Of a DNA stretch of 8,130 bases, positions 1 through 6,918 are shown in pieces. The stretch spans positions 1 through 8,130 of the forward strand of contig JASHRR010000301.1 of NCBI GenBank assembly GCA_030037185.1, written 5' to 3'. Numbering within the stretch: the stretch's first letter is position 1; each line of letters starts with the position of its first letter. Origin of the DNA: Xanthobacteraceae bacterium (GTDB taxonomy: Bacteria > Pseudomonadota > Alphaproteobacteria > Rhizobiales > Xanthobacteraceae). The notes below the pieces were generated by a model, which ran no database searches, was not told the DNA's origin, and saw only the letters and a list, made by a program, of their open reading frames with translations. The position numbers were made by a program, and so were the translations under genes.

Positions 1-290
1 GTAGTTCCGCCGGTATTCATTGGGTCGAATTTCTGCAGGCCCTTACCGGCAAGCCACATGCACAGGTCGTAGTTGGTAACGACCGGCGCGCCAGTCTCGG
101 CCGAGATCTCGAGGGCGTCGCCCACATGATCGGCGTGGCCGTGGGTCAACACGATGTGGGTCGCGCCCCTGATCGCAGCCGCCTTGTCGGATACAAAGGC
201 CGGGTTGCCGGTGAAAAACGGATCGATCAATACGGCCTTGCCGGCAAAATCGAGCCGGAAGGCGGAGTGGCCGTACCAGGTGATCTGCAT
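1..290 (-). CDS. UPF0173 family metal-dependent hydrolase (MBL fold), N-terminal part
   Basis: The frame opens at ATG 290 (minus) and runs off the window start, giving 96 residues of a family that is usually about 230 long. The N-terminus [18 protein letters not shown] fits UPF0173 proteins, and the metallo-beta-lactamase HxHxDH motif is present as HGHADH at residues 50-55, with an [13 protein letters not shown] context. These His and Asp residues bind the active-site metals in this fold. The family is conserved and cytoplasmic, but its physiological substrate is not established, so no reaction is assigned. The start is supported by an AGGAGG Shine-Dalgarno (plus-strand complement at 296-301) five bases upstream of the ATG. 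The gene is divergent from ruvX across 234 bp. The C-terminal part lies outside the window, so its integrity cannot be judged. Confidence 0.9.
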   Translation of the reverse strand, partial: MQITWYGHSAFRLDFAGKAVLIDPFFTGNPAFVSDKAAAIRGATHIVLTHGHADHVGDALEISAETGAPVVTNYDLCMWLAGKGLQKFDPMNTGGT

Positions 291-328
291 GGCATCCTCC
301 TCTGCTGCGAATGGTCGCTGGGGCGCGA

Positions 329-356
329 AGATTACGCCAGGCGACGATAAGATCAA
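329..356 (-). promoter_or_regulatory. possible sigma70-type promoter for the UPF0173 gene
   Basis: On the minus strand TTGATC (356-351) and TAATCT (334-329) are separated by 16 bases. Transcription would begin roughly 30 bases before the ATG at 290. The -35 matches consensus at four of six positions but the -10 at only three, so this is a weak call made by eye. No clear promoter for ruvX was recognised in the rest of the divergent region. Confidence 0.22.
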
Positions 357-524
357 TGTCCGCGCGATGGCCATTGTTATCGCGGGGCTTGCCGGGGATT
401 GACCGCGGCAGTCTATTCCGCCCGACCCATCTCACAGGGGTAAGATGGCGCAGGGTCAAAAAGCCGGTCTGATATGACATCCGTTAATCCGTGCTCCGTC
501 ATTCTATCGCTGTGACGACCGCCC

Positions 525-1004
525 ATGTCCGCTCCCATCCTCGCGCTTGCCGACCTGCGACTGCCGGCGCGCGGCGCTCTGATCGGTCTCGACCTCGGCG
601 CCAAGACCATCGGGGTGGCGACCAGCGACCCGGATCGCCGGCTTGCCACCGGTGTGGAGACCGTCGCGCGCACCAATTTTTCTGCCGATGCCAAGCGACT
701 GCTTGCGCTGGCGGCAGAGCGCAAGGCGGTCGCGTTCGTGCTCGGTCTTCCCCTGAACATGGACGGCAGCGAGGGGCGTCGCGCGCAATCGACCCGTTCC
801 TTTGCGCGCAACCTCGCGAGGGTCTGCGAACTGCCCATCGCGCTCTGGGACGAGCGGCTCTCCACCGCCGCGGTCGAACGCGAACTGATTGCCGCGGATG
901 TGAGCCGCGACAAGCGCAAGGCTGTGATCGACGAGCACGCCGCGATCTTCATTCTGCAGGGCGCGCTCGATCGGCTGCGCAGCGTCGCAAAATCGCCGGA
1001 CTGA
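525..1004 (+). CDS. ruvX: RuvX/YqgF putative Holliday junction resolvase / pre-16S rRNA nuclease
   Basis: This is a 159-residue RNase H-fold protein of the YqgF/RuvX family, with an N-terminal tail slightly longer than in the short family members. The first conserved block GLDLGAKTIGVATSD (residues 21-35) carries the presumed catalytic D23. The second block is FVLGLPLNMDGSEG (71-84), the third WDERLST (108-114) with E110, and the last VIDEHAAIFILQGAL (134-148) with D136. All expected acidic residues are present, so the gene looks intact. Family members are annotated as Holliday junction resolvases and are implicated in maturation of the 16S rRNA 5' end; the second role is the better supported in E. 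coli. ATG 525 is the first possible start, since a TGA lies in frame four codons upstream. No strong Shine-Dalgarno precedes it. It is divergent from the UPF0173 gene and convergent with the PLP enzyme gene. Confidence 0.95.
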   Translation: MSAPILALADLRLPARGALIGLDLGAKTIGVATSDPDRRLATGVETVARTNFSADAKRLLALAAERKAVAFVLGLPLNMDGSEGRRAQSTRSFARNLARVCELPIALWDERLSTAAVERELIAADVSRDKRKAVIDEHAAIFILQGALDRLRSVAKSPD

Positions 1005-1015
1005 TTGAGCCGCCG

Positions 1016-1036
1016 GGGCCGACCCGCTGCCGGCCC
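1016..1036. terminator. weak hairpin between convergent ruvX and PLP enzyme genes
   Basis: GGGCCG at 1016-1021 and CGGCCC at 1031-1036 can pair across a 9-base loop, inside the 70-bp gap between the two converging stop codons. No T-tract follows on either strand, so it is not a classic intrinsic terminator. Its position is the main argument for a bidirectional transcription end. Confidence 0.25.
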
Positions 1037-1074
1037 GCTGGTAAGATGCGGGTGCGCCCGGGAGCACAGGCGTT

Positions 1075-2217
1075 TCAGCCTGCGCTCGCCAGGGCTTGCT
1101 CGAGATCTCCGATCAGATCGGCAGGGTCCTCTATTCCGACCGACAACCGCAGGAGGTCTGCGGGCGCGGGCGATCCAGGGCCTTCGATCGAGGCGCGGTG
1201 CTCGATGAGGCTCTCGACGCCCCCAAGCGAAGTCGCCCGCTTCCACACCGTCACCTGGGCGGCTGTCGCGATCGCGGCGCTCTCCCCGCCGGCGACGCGA
1301 ATGCTGACCATCCCTCCAAAGCCGCCGCGCATCTGCCGCGCCGCGACGGCGTGGCCGCGATGGTTGGGCAACCCGGGATAGAGCACAGCGTTGACGCGGC
1401 GATGCCGGGCAAAATGTTCGGCGATGGCCTGCGCGGTGCGGCAACAGCGTTCCACGCGCAAATGCAGCGTGCGCATGCCGCGCAGCAGTAGCCAGGCCTC
1501 GAAGGAGCCGAGGATGGCGCCATTACTGGTGCGGATCGCAGCAATGCGTTGCCACAGTTCGTCGTGGCGCGCAGTGACCAGCGCGCCCGCGACGACGTCG
1601 CTGTGGCCGTTCAAGTATTTTGTCGCAGAGTGCATGACGATGTCGACGCCAAGCTCGATTGGCCGCGTCAGGATCGGCGTCGCGACGGTGCTGTCGATCG
1701 CAAGCCGCGCGCCGGCGCCGTGCGCGATGGCGGCGGCGGCGGCGATGTCGGTGATTGCCCAGGTCGGATTCGCCGGGGTCTCGATCCAGACAAGCTTCGT
1801 GCGGCCGGGCTTAACCGCTGCCGCCAGCGCATCTGCCGCGCTGGCGTCGACAAAGTCGACGGCTAATCCCCATTCCGCTGCAGAGCTCTTGAGCCAGTTC
1901 CGCAGTCCCCAATACATGACCTGCGGCGCGACGACGTGGTCGCCAGGCCTGAGCGCCAGAAATACGGCCGTTGCTGCTGCCATCCCGGACGCAAAGGTGA
2001 GGCAAGCTGCGCCTCCCTCGAGCTCGGCCAGCAGCTCTTCCGGCGGAACGAAGGTCGGGTTTGTCGGCCGGCCATAGGAATAGCCGGCCCGATATTGGTT
2101 GTCGGGATCGCGAATGAACGTGGTGGCGAAATGGACCGGGGGAATGAGCGCCTTGGTCCGCTCATCGATCCATCCGAGCGCCTGGGCAGCCATTGTCGCT
2201 TTGTGGCGAGACTCCAC
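1075..2217 (-). CDS. trans-sulfuration family PLP-dependent enzyme (cystathionine gamma-synthase/lyase-like)
   Basis: This 380-residue protein has the normal length and order of the Cys/Met-metabolism PLP enzyme family. Visible landmarks are the YSYGRPTNPT segment (47-56), TFASGMAA (74-81) for the cofactor phosphate, IETPANPT (145-152), D175 pairing with the pyridine nitrogen, and the Schiff-base lysine K200 in HSATKYLNGHSDVVAG. SLGGVESLIEH (330-340) and the RLSVGIED end (357-364) fit the gamma-synthase/gamma-lyase/sulfhydrylase branch better than classical beta-lyase, where SLGGYESL is typical. The usual DNTFATP is replaced by DSTVATP. The family acts on cystathionine, activated homoserine or methionine in the cytoplasm, but family position does not fix the substrate. 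The start is GTG 2217, preceded by AGGAG six bases upstream. The gene stands alone on the minus strand; no operon partner is evident. Confidence 0.9.
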   Translation of the reverse strand: MESRHKATMAAQALGWIDERTKALIPPVHFATTFIRDPDNQYRAGYSYGRPTNPTFVPPEELLAELEGGAACLTFASGMAAATAVFLALRPGDHVVAPQVMYWGLRNWLKSSAAEWGLAVDFVDASAADALAAAVKPGRTKLVWIETPANPTWAITDIAAAAAIAHGAGARLAIDSTVATPILTRPIELGVDIVMHSATKYLNGHSDVVAGALVTARHDELWQRIAAIRTSNGAILGSFEAWLLLRGMRTLHLRVERCCRTAQAIAEHFARHRRVNAVLYPGLPNHRGHAVAARQMRGGFGGMVSIRVAGGESAAIATAAQVTVWKRATSLGGVESLIEHRASIEGPGSPAPADLLRLSVGIEDPADLIGDLEQALASAG

Positions 2218-2408
2218 CGTCTGCTCCTGTTGGGTTTGCTTGCGATCATCGTCTTGATTTCAATGGGCTGAAATCTGTCGGGCAAAGGCGCGCTCTTGCG
2301 TGCCCTCTCCCGACCCTGCCCGGAAGCGGAAGGCGTGAGCGCGCTCAACGTGCCCCTGCAGACCGTCCTGGTTTCAGTAATCGCGGGTTGCCGCCTGGAG
2401 TTTCGCGC

Positions 2409-3356
2409 TCAGAAATCTGGCTTGTCAGCCTGCGGCACGGCGGAGTCCATTCCCGAGTACCATTGAAGGTTCTCGGCGCAGATCACTTCCGTCCATGGAC
2501 CGATGTTGGGTCGATACGTGATGGTTGCCGTCCATGGTCTGGTGAAGACGCCGGCGTCCTCGACCGTAAAGTGGAGTTGCAGCACCTTGCCGCGGTAGTT
2601 GGGATCGATCTCCACGACACCGGTCGCGCCCGTCACAGGAATATAAGAGTTCTCTTTGGCGTTGCGCTCCAGGGCGTCCTCGGCATCCGCGTACTGGAGG
2701 AGCCGGTAACGCTCGACGACGTGCAGCGCCGGACTGTGCGGGGTGCCGTACATATCGACCATCGCAAACGGCCCGACTTTGATCCCGATGGTGTCGATCA
2801 CCAGCGTGTCGCCTTCGTAATGGCCGACGGAATCGCCGTACCAGGATGGCGCGACTTGCGCCGGATGAGGCTCGTTCATACGCACGCGACGCAGTTCGTG
2901 GCCCTGGCGGTAGACCATCAGGATGTGATCCGGCCGCTGGAAGATCTGCAACAGGAAATCCCAGAAGACGTAGGGCACTCCGCCCGGCCAGCACTGGTTG
3001 CTCGGTGTCGGATAGCCCTGGCCCGCCAAGGATATCTCGCCGTGCTTTCTTACGACTTCGGCAGCCCAGGGCTGCAGGATCGGATTGGTGTAGTCGCCAA
3101 CCAGTTGCTGGAAGTTGGCGATGCCATCGCGCCGTCGCGAGCGGTTGCGCACCGGCCCGGGCCCCGATGCCGGCGGCTCAAAGCCGGTAAGGTAAGGATG
3201 CGCCCAGGTACCCGAGAAATCCGGTATCGAAGCCGCGCCCTGCGCGCCGCCTTGAGGTGATCCGGCTGCCGGCGATACGACCTGTGCTGCGGCCAGTGTC
3301 GAAATCGCTGATGCTGTGGTCACCAGCAAGAGGAAACCTCGCAGCCGCACTTTCAT
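2409..3356 (-). CDS. exported protein of unknown function, DFSGTW-type
   Basis: The product has 315 residues. Residues 1-24 form a signal peptide: MKVRLR, a hydrophobic stretch to about residue 20, and a likely cleavage after LAAA, followed by a Gly/Ala/Pro-rich linker to about 45. The mature part begins IPDFSGTWAHPY (44-55) and contains NEPHPAQVAPSWYGDSVG (161-178) followed by HYEGDTLVIDTIG (179-191). Uncharacterised secreted proteins of soil Proteobacteria and Acidobacteria have similar DFSG.W and WEGDTLVVDT blocks; this recollection was not searched. Only two cysteines lie in the mature part (C122, C293). No catalytic motif was recognised, so no reaction is proposed. ATG 3356 was chosen over a start 23 codons upstream because a GGGAGG element precedes it and the signal peptide then begins correctly. 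It is transcribed towards the PLP enzyme gene, but 191 bp separate them. Confidence 0.85.
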   Translation of the reverse strand: MKVRLRGFLLLVTTASAISTLAAAQVVSPAAGSPQGGAQGAASIPDFSGTWAHPYLTGFEPPASGPGPVRNRSRRRDGIANFQQLVGDYTNPILQPWAAEVVRKHGEISLAGQGYPTPSNQCWPGGVPYVFWDFLLQIFQRPDHILMVYRQGHELRRVRMNEPHPAQVAPSWYGDSVGHYEGDTLVIDTIGIKVGPFAMVDMYGTPHSPALHVVERYRLLQYADAEDALERNAKENSYIPVTGATGVVEIDPNYRGKVLQLHFTVEDAGVFTRPWTATITYRPNIGPWTEVICAENLQWYSGMDSAVPQADKPDF

Positions 3357-4069
3357 TGCTTCCCTCCCGGTGACCCGTGCTCGTCCGGCGACGGGCCTAT
3401 CGGAGATCTTAGCATGCGGGCGCATGCCCGCGTAAGCCGGGCCAATGCTGTCAGGAAATCAGGCTTTCCGAATCGCGGCCGTATTTTGATTGCGGGCCGC
3501 ATCACCAGGATGATCCCGATGACGAACAAAATACCGTCTATATCGCGGCCAGCAAGGTTCGGAGGCGATCGACCGGTGTCTCGTCCGGACGATTTTGCGT
3601 GTGGTGGTCCAGCCCTTCAGTTGGTTCGAGTTCCGAGGCGCCGACAGGTTCTTAGAAGACGTCCGCGGCTACGCGAGTAAATGGCCTACGCCAAGCGGTA
3701 ATTCCCATGCCGCGCAATACCCAACTCACCTCGGCCCCCACTCTCGCGCGATCCGGCCATTACGGTCCCGACCGTGACAAGCCAGTCGAGCGAATCGAGG
3801 CGATTGAGGACGAGAAGGCATCCCAGAGGACATCCGCGCTTCTTCGCGGGGGCTCGAAAGCCCGCGCGCTGCGCGAAGTCCGCCGGGCAATCCTGCTCAT
3901 CTGCGCTGGGCCGAGCCGCCATGGAGCGCGCGCCGGGCTGGTGCCGTCGGTCTTAGCGGCGAGGAGGTGTAACGAAATATCGAATGGCCAAAATGGCCGC
4001 TCGAATGCGCGAGGAAAGCCAAAATGGGACCACCAACGATTTTGCAAGAATGGCCCCTGACGGCGCTGA

Positions 4070-4351
4070 GCGTCAAAGACGTCATCGCAGAGAGCTCAAG
4101 GCAGGGCGGTCCACCGAAGTTCGGCGAAAAATTGCCGATCGGCAACGGGAAGAGGAACCACTCGAATAATATCCGTTTGCGGCTTTACATATTGGCGCTG
4201 GGTCACATATGGCCCGGATCGGGTAACTGCGCTCTGGCGCCGTCGGCCACCCACGAGGCGCGACAATTATCTGGAAGAGGTTATTCACCTGCTTGGCCAA
4301 CTGAAAACTGTCGTTGTAAAACGCGTGCTTTCGCTGAATTGGCAGGACTAA
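4070..4351 (+). pseudogene. start-less open frame, possible gene remnant
   Basis: After a TGA at 4067-4069 the frame stays open for 93 codons to TAA at 4349-4351, without any in-frame ATG or GTG. The second half reads like a natural protein: VCGFTYWRWVTYGPDRVTA, then DNYLEEVIHLLGQLKTVVVK, ending VLSLNWQD, with amphipathic helix character. Codons in the last third are less GC-biased than in the neighbouring genes. It was not recognised as a known family. It could be the 3' end of a gene that lost its start, a gene using a rare start, or chance. Confidence 0.25.
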
Positions 4352-4521
4352 AGCCAATCCCGGTGTCCGGCATCAGTGTCTGGCAGCGTGCGAGAAGTCG
4401 CGAAGAAGCCCACGAGGAGCAAGCTGACCGGTTCGAGCCGATCCGGCCGGAGGAGGCGTCTATGCGGTGTCGGTTGATTGCGCGAATTTGTTTCAGCGGC
4501 GCATGCCGCCAAGAACTGTTG

Positions 4522-4560
4522 TTGCAATAAAAAAAAATTTAGATTCCGTAGGAATTGCAA
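4522..4560. repeat. AT-rich inverted repeat upstream of the 87-residue gene
   Basis: TTGCAAT (4522-4528) and its exact complement ATTGCAA (4554-4560) flank a 25-base AT-rich stretch that includes nine A's in a row. The segment lies about 60 bases before the GTG start at 4622 and is far richer in AT than its surroundings. It could be an operator or an UP-like promoter element. It is not a terminator for plus-strand transcription because the run is A rather than T. Confidence 0.35.
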
Positions 4561-4621
4561 AAATGTCGTCCTTGTGCGCGCAATGTTTCCCTCGATAGGC
4601 TCACCGAGGAGGGAGGCCCCT

Positions 4622-4885
4622 GTGACGCCCGACGAACGCCGTGCCCTGCAACGGCTTGCCGACGTCCCGCGCGGCATTGCCAAGACCTTGATGCTCGCCC
4701 ATGGCTTCACGCCTGAGCTGATTGATGGCCTTGTGCTGAACGGACTCGCAACGGTGGTGCCCGACACTGCGAGAATTGGCAAACAGACGATCGAGATTGA
4801 GCTTGTCATGATCACGGACGCCGGTCGAAAGGCGACTTGGAATCGGATGCCGGTCGGCGGGCGCTTCGAGGTTGATCGAACGTAA
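4622..4885 (+). CDS. small conserved-looking protein, winged-helix-like
   Basis: The product has 87 residues starting VTPDERRALQRLADVPRG. The segment LMLAHGFTPELIDGLVLNGL (23-42) suggests two helices. A possible beta-wing follows (TVVPDTARIGKQTIEIELV, 44-62), then ITDAGRKA (64-71), a closing motif common in winged-helix transcription factors such as MarR-type proteins. I remember similar 80-90 residue hypothetical proteins in Bradyrhizobium, but no function is known to me. DNA binding is therefore only an inference. GTG 4622 is preferred because AGGAGGGAGG (4607-4616) lies five bases upstream. An in-frame ATG at 4583 would add 13 residues but lacks an obvious Shine-Dalgarno. It stands alone, with no coding partner on its strand. 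Confidence 0.7.
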   Translation: MTPDERRALQRLADVPRGIAKTLMLAHGFTPELIDGLVLNGLATVVPDTARIGKQTIEIELVMITDAGRKATWNRMPVGGRFEVDRT

Positions 4886-5249
4886 GCGGCGTTTCCTTCG
4901 CATGAGGCGCGCCGCCGCTGCGATGGCGGTCGGCTTGCTGCGTAGCGGTAGCGGCGCGTTTGGTCTCATGCGGCTTCGACTGTTGTTTGCGAGGAGCTTC
5001 GGCGGGGCAAAAGCCGCAGTGAAGGTACTTGCCTTGCGGTCGATACTTGCCGCATGGCCAAGAAAACCGAACCGCCGAAAATGTTTCAGCAAGTCCGTCC
5101 GGCTCGGCACGATTGAGGCCGCCGACGCGGCGCCACGGAAAATGCTGCGATGCAATTCGGGGTGCTGGCGATGTGGGATGTCGGCGGCTGATCGGCTCAA
5201 CGGCGCCGGGCGCAGGCGGGGAGAGATGAAGGCGGCGCCTCATATGAAT
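4886..5249. other. intergenic stretch without a supported gene
   Basis: The 414 bases between the small plus gene and the end of the NHL gene contain only Arg/Ala/Ser-rich open frames on both strands that show no family resemblance, signal peptide or Shine-Dalgarno. A tiny frame at 5054 (MAKKTEPPKMFQQ...) stops after 20 codons. The part not covered by the palindrome entry appears to be spacer or fully degraded sequence. Confidence 0.5.
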
Positions 5250-5273
5250 CACCCTCCCCGAACGGGGAGGGTG
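5250..5273. repeat. perfect GC-rich palindrome downstream of the NHL gene
   Basis: The arm CACCCTCCCCG (5250-5260) is followed by AA and its exact complement CGGGGAGGGTG (5263-5273). It lies 26 bases beyond the stop codon of the minus-strand NHL gene, where a hairpin could end or protect that transcript. No T-tract follows on the minus strand. Short palindromes built on CCTCCCC/GGGGAGG are, to my knowledge, common dispersed intergenic repeats in Bradyrhizobium-type genomes, which is an alternative explanation. Confidence 0.6.
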
Positions 5274-5299
5274 AAAGCAGGCCGGGTTTGTCGGAAAGA

Positions 5300-6316
5300 T
5301 CAGCTCTTGGTCCAGCGCCGCACTGCCATCTTGCCGGTCCAGCTGCCATAGACGTTGCCTGCATCGTCGAAGCCGACTCCTTCGGGCGTCGCAATCTCGG
5401 CACTGGGTGTCGGAATGAAGGCCGTGACCCTGCCGTCCTTGGCGCTGCCGATGCGGATGCCGGTCTTGAAGCCGGGATTGTTGTTCTGGTTCGACTGATC
5501 GTCCGTCACGTAGATCACGTCATTCTTGTCGATGGCGACGTCGCTCGGCCGGCCGAACTGCTTCCATTCAGCGACGAACTTTCCGTTCGAATCGAAGACC
5601 TGGATGCGGCTGTTGCCGCGGTCGGCCACGAAAATCCGCCCCTGGGAATCCATCGCGATGCCGTGCAGCTGGTCGAACTCGCCCGGCCCCTTGCCGTGCT
5701 TGCCCCAGGTCGCGATCTGCTTGCCGGTCTTGTCGAACTTGACGACGCGGTCATTGGTGTTCCCGCCATGGCCGTCGCCGACAAAAATGTCGCCATTAGG
5801 CGCAACCACGACGCTGCTTGCGCCGTTGAAGAAGCCCTCGGCGTTACCGGGCATGCCGGGTTTGCCGAGCGTCATCAGCACCTGGCCCTCGGGGCTGAAT
5901 TTGACCACCACGGCGCCTTTGCCGTTCGACACCCCGTTGTCCGCCGCCCACACATTGCCGCCGCTGTCGACATAGAAGCCGTGCGGCTGAACGAACATGT
6001 TGGCGCCGAAGGCCCGCACGAACTTGCCGTTCAAATCGAACTTCTGGATCGGCGGGATCATGGAATTGGCGCAGGAGTTCGAGGAACAGCGGTCGAACAC
6101 CCATATGCTCTTGCCGTCGCTATGGTCGACCTGGACCTTGATGGCGGCGCCGAGCTTGCGGCCCTCAGGGAGCTGCAGCCAGTTGTCCTGCATCTTGTAC
6201 GGATTGGGCGCCGCATTCGGATCGGCGGCCTGGGTATAGCCGCGGTCGCCGGAGACGGCCCACAGTGCGCCGACGGCGACGCCGACCATCAATGCCATTC
6301 GCATAACGCGTTTCAT
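5300..6316 (-). CDS. exported NHL-repeat beta-propeller protein (PAL-like)
   Basis: The product has 338 residues. MKRVMRMALMVGVAVGALWA forms a signal peptide, with cleavage likely around residues 30-31. The mature part is made of NHL repeats: PHGFYVDSGGNVWAADNG (111-128), SSVVVAPNGDIFVGDGHG (167-184), LHGIAMDSQGRIFVADRG (217-234) followed by NSRIQVFDSNGKFVAEW (235-251), PSDVAIDKNDVIYVTDD (257-273) and PEGVGFDDAGNVYGSW (311-326). This suggests a six-bladed propeller acting in the periplasm or outside the cell. Bacterial proteins of this type are often named peptidyl-alpha-hydroxyglycine alpha-amidating lyase-like from resemblance to the eukaryotic enzyme, but enzymatic activity cannot be inferred. 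C77 and C82 (CSSNSC) may form a small disulfide. ATG 6316 was chosen because GGGAGGAG lies just upstream and the signal peptide begins there; the frame is open 44 codons further upstream. Confidence 0.9.
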   Translation of the reverse strand: MKRVMRMALMVGVAVGALWAVSGDRGYTQAADPNAAPNPYKMQDNWLQLPEGRKLGAAIKVQVDHSDGKSIWVFDRCSSNSCANSMIPPIQKFDLNGKFVRAFGANMFVQPHGFYVDSGGNVWAADNGVSNGKGAVVVKFSPEGQVLMTLGKPGMPGNAEGFFNGASSVVVAPNGDIFVGDGHGGNTNDRVVKFDKTGKQIATWGKHGKGPGEFDQLHGIAMDSQGRIFVADRGNSRIQVFDSNGKFVAEWKQFGRPSDVAIDKNDVIYVTDDQSNQNNNPGFKTGIRIGSAKDGRVTAFIPTPSAEIATPEGVGFDDAGNVYGSWTGKMAVRRWTKS

Positions 6317-6375
6317 CGTGCTCCTCCCTTGCGAAATTGAAACGTAGTCCGGGCGCACCCCGGCTTGGGCCCAAT

Positions 6376-6408
6376 CCTCCCTCCCCTCCCGCAGGGAGGG
6401 CAGGGGGG
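6376..6408. repeat. imperfect GC-rich palindrome upstream of the NHL gene
   Basis: CCCTCCC (6384-6390) and GGGAGGG (6394-6400) pair around a GCA loop. Beyond a C-C mismatch the stem resumes for seven more pairs, one of them G-T, reaching 6376 and 6408. It lies 60 bases before the NHL start codon and would fold in the 5' leader of that transcript. Its core matches the palindrome at 5250-5273 in composition (CCTCCC/GGGAGG), so both may belong to one dispersed repeat class. Confidence 0.55.
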
Positions 6409-6458
6409 CCCCGCTTGTCCGGTGTTGGCAGCAAGTCGATTGGGGCAAGCTAACGCCA

Positions 6459-6487
6459 ATTATATCGGCTAGCAGGGCAGCGGGGAA
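6459..6487 (-). promoter_or_regulatory. candidate promoter for the NHL gene
   Basis: The minus strand contains an exact TATAAT (6464-6459). Seventeen bases upstream lies TTCCCC (6487-6482), which is a poor -35. The site sits in a locally AT-rich patch about 140 bases before the NHL start codon. A transcript from here would carry the 6376-6408 hairpin in its leader. The -10 match is good and the -35 is not, so confidence is limited. Confidence 0.3.
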
Positions 6488-6918
6488 GCAGGGCCATCGG
6501 TGAAGCTCGTAGGCGTCGGTCGCCCGGCGCTGGAAGCGCCCTCTTCACCTCACGTCTGGGACGATCGGCGGGAGCGGATCACCGCCCAGAAGTGCTTTGC
6601 TGCAGCTGGCAACCGGCGGCCATCACTGGCCCGGCTCGACTGCGAGCGACCCGGCAAAGCGCCCGGTTCAAAGCGATCCTCGCGAGAACACGCGACGCGA
6701 TGCGGGCCGGCTTCCGACCTCGAGCCCGACGACCTTCGATGGGGGCTCGGGATTGGACACGCATGGTCGGATCGAAGAAGCTATTCGCTGGCGGGTTCAC
6801 GCAAAGGCCGATGAGGATCACGGGCTCACGACACGGCCGAATCTGGCGTGCGCCGTGGCAAGGCAGCGCTTTCCGGCGGGTGCATCACCCGGCAACCAGA
6901 AGCAACCGGACGGTGACG
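6488..6918. other. intergenic stretch without a supported gene
   Basis: Several overlapping frames on both strands are open here (for example plus 6597-7022), but none has a Shine-Dalgarno, signal peptide or recognisable family, and the longest runs into the opposite-strand cysteine-rich gene. I see no RNA gene or repeat. Confidence 0.45.

Larger units (their letters stand above)
3357..4621. other. long gene-poor stretch, possibly degraded genes
   Basis: No gene with a credible start, Shine-Dalgarno and family resemblance was found in this 1.26 kb. Two plus-strand fragments look protein-like but are broken. An open frame from 3413 to a TAG at 3653-3655 has no ATG or GTG early on and includes DDPDDEQNTVYIAASKVR. 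A different frame at about 3560-3690 reads VVVQPFSWFEFRGADRFLED. Together they could be a frameshifted remnant. The reading at 4070-4351 is listed separately. Base composition drops near 4140-4360 and 4520-4560. No tRNA was recognised. Confidence 0.5.

Noticed and set aside
413..1444. 343-codon minus-strand open frame across ruvX
   Set aside because: It is Arg/Ser/Pro-rich with no family resemblance and overlaps the clear ruvX and PLP enzyme genes; it is a GC-rich shadow.
1391..2077. 228-codon plus-strand open frame inside the PLP enzyme gene
   Set aside because: It is antisense to a well supported enzyme, with Ser/Ala-rich composition typical of a shadow frame.
2218..2408. SAM-II-type riboswitch before the methionine-related enzyme
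   Set aside because: I could not find the conserved pseudoknot segments in the leader; only an ordinary ribosome site is visible.
2193..3260. 355-codon plus-strand open frame
   Set aside because: It lies opposite the exported 315-residue protein, which has a signal peptide, a ribosome site and family-like motifs; this frame has none.
4308..4323. Resemblance of CGTTGTAAAACG to lacZ-alpha/M13 primer cloning-vector sequence
   Set aside because: Only about 12 bases agree and the flanks do not match, so there is no evidence of vector contamination.
4496..4536. Hairpin GCGGC-GCAT-GCCGC near a homopolymer run, as an intrinsic terminator
   Set aside because: On the plus strand the run is A rather than T, and on the minus strand the T-run precedes the hairpin. 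Neither orientation fits.
4872..5351. 159-codon plus-strand open frame after the 87-residue gene
   Set aside because: It is very basic and low in information, has no ribosome site, and runs through the palindrome into the 3' end of the NHL gene.
5288..6340. 350-codon plus-strand open frame opposite the NHL gene
   Set aside because: It is His/Val/Asp-rich antisense of a repetitive propeller gene. The NHL repeats on the minus strand settle the coding strand.
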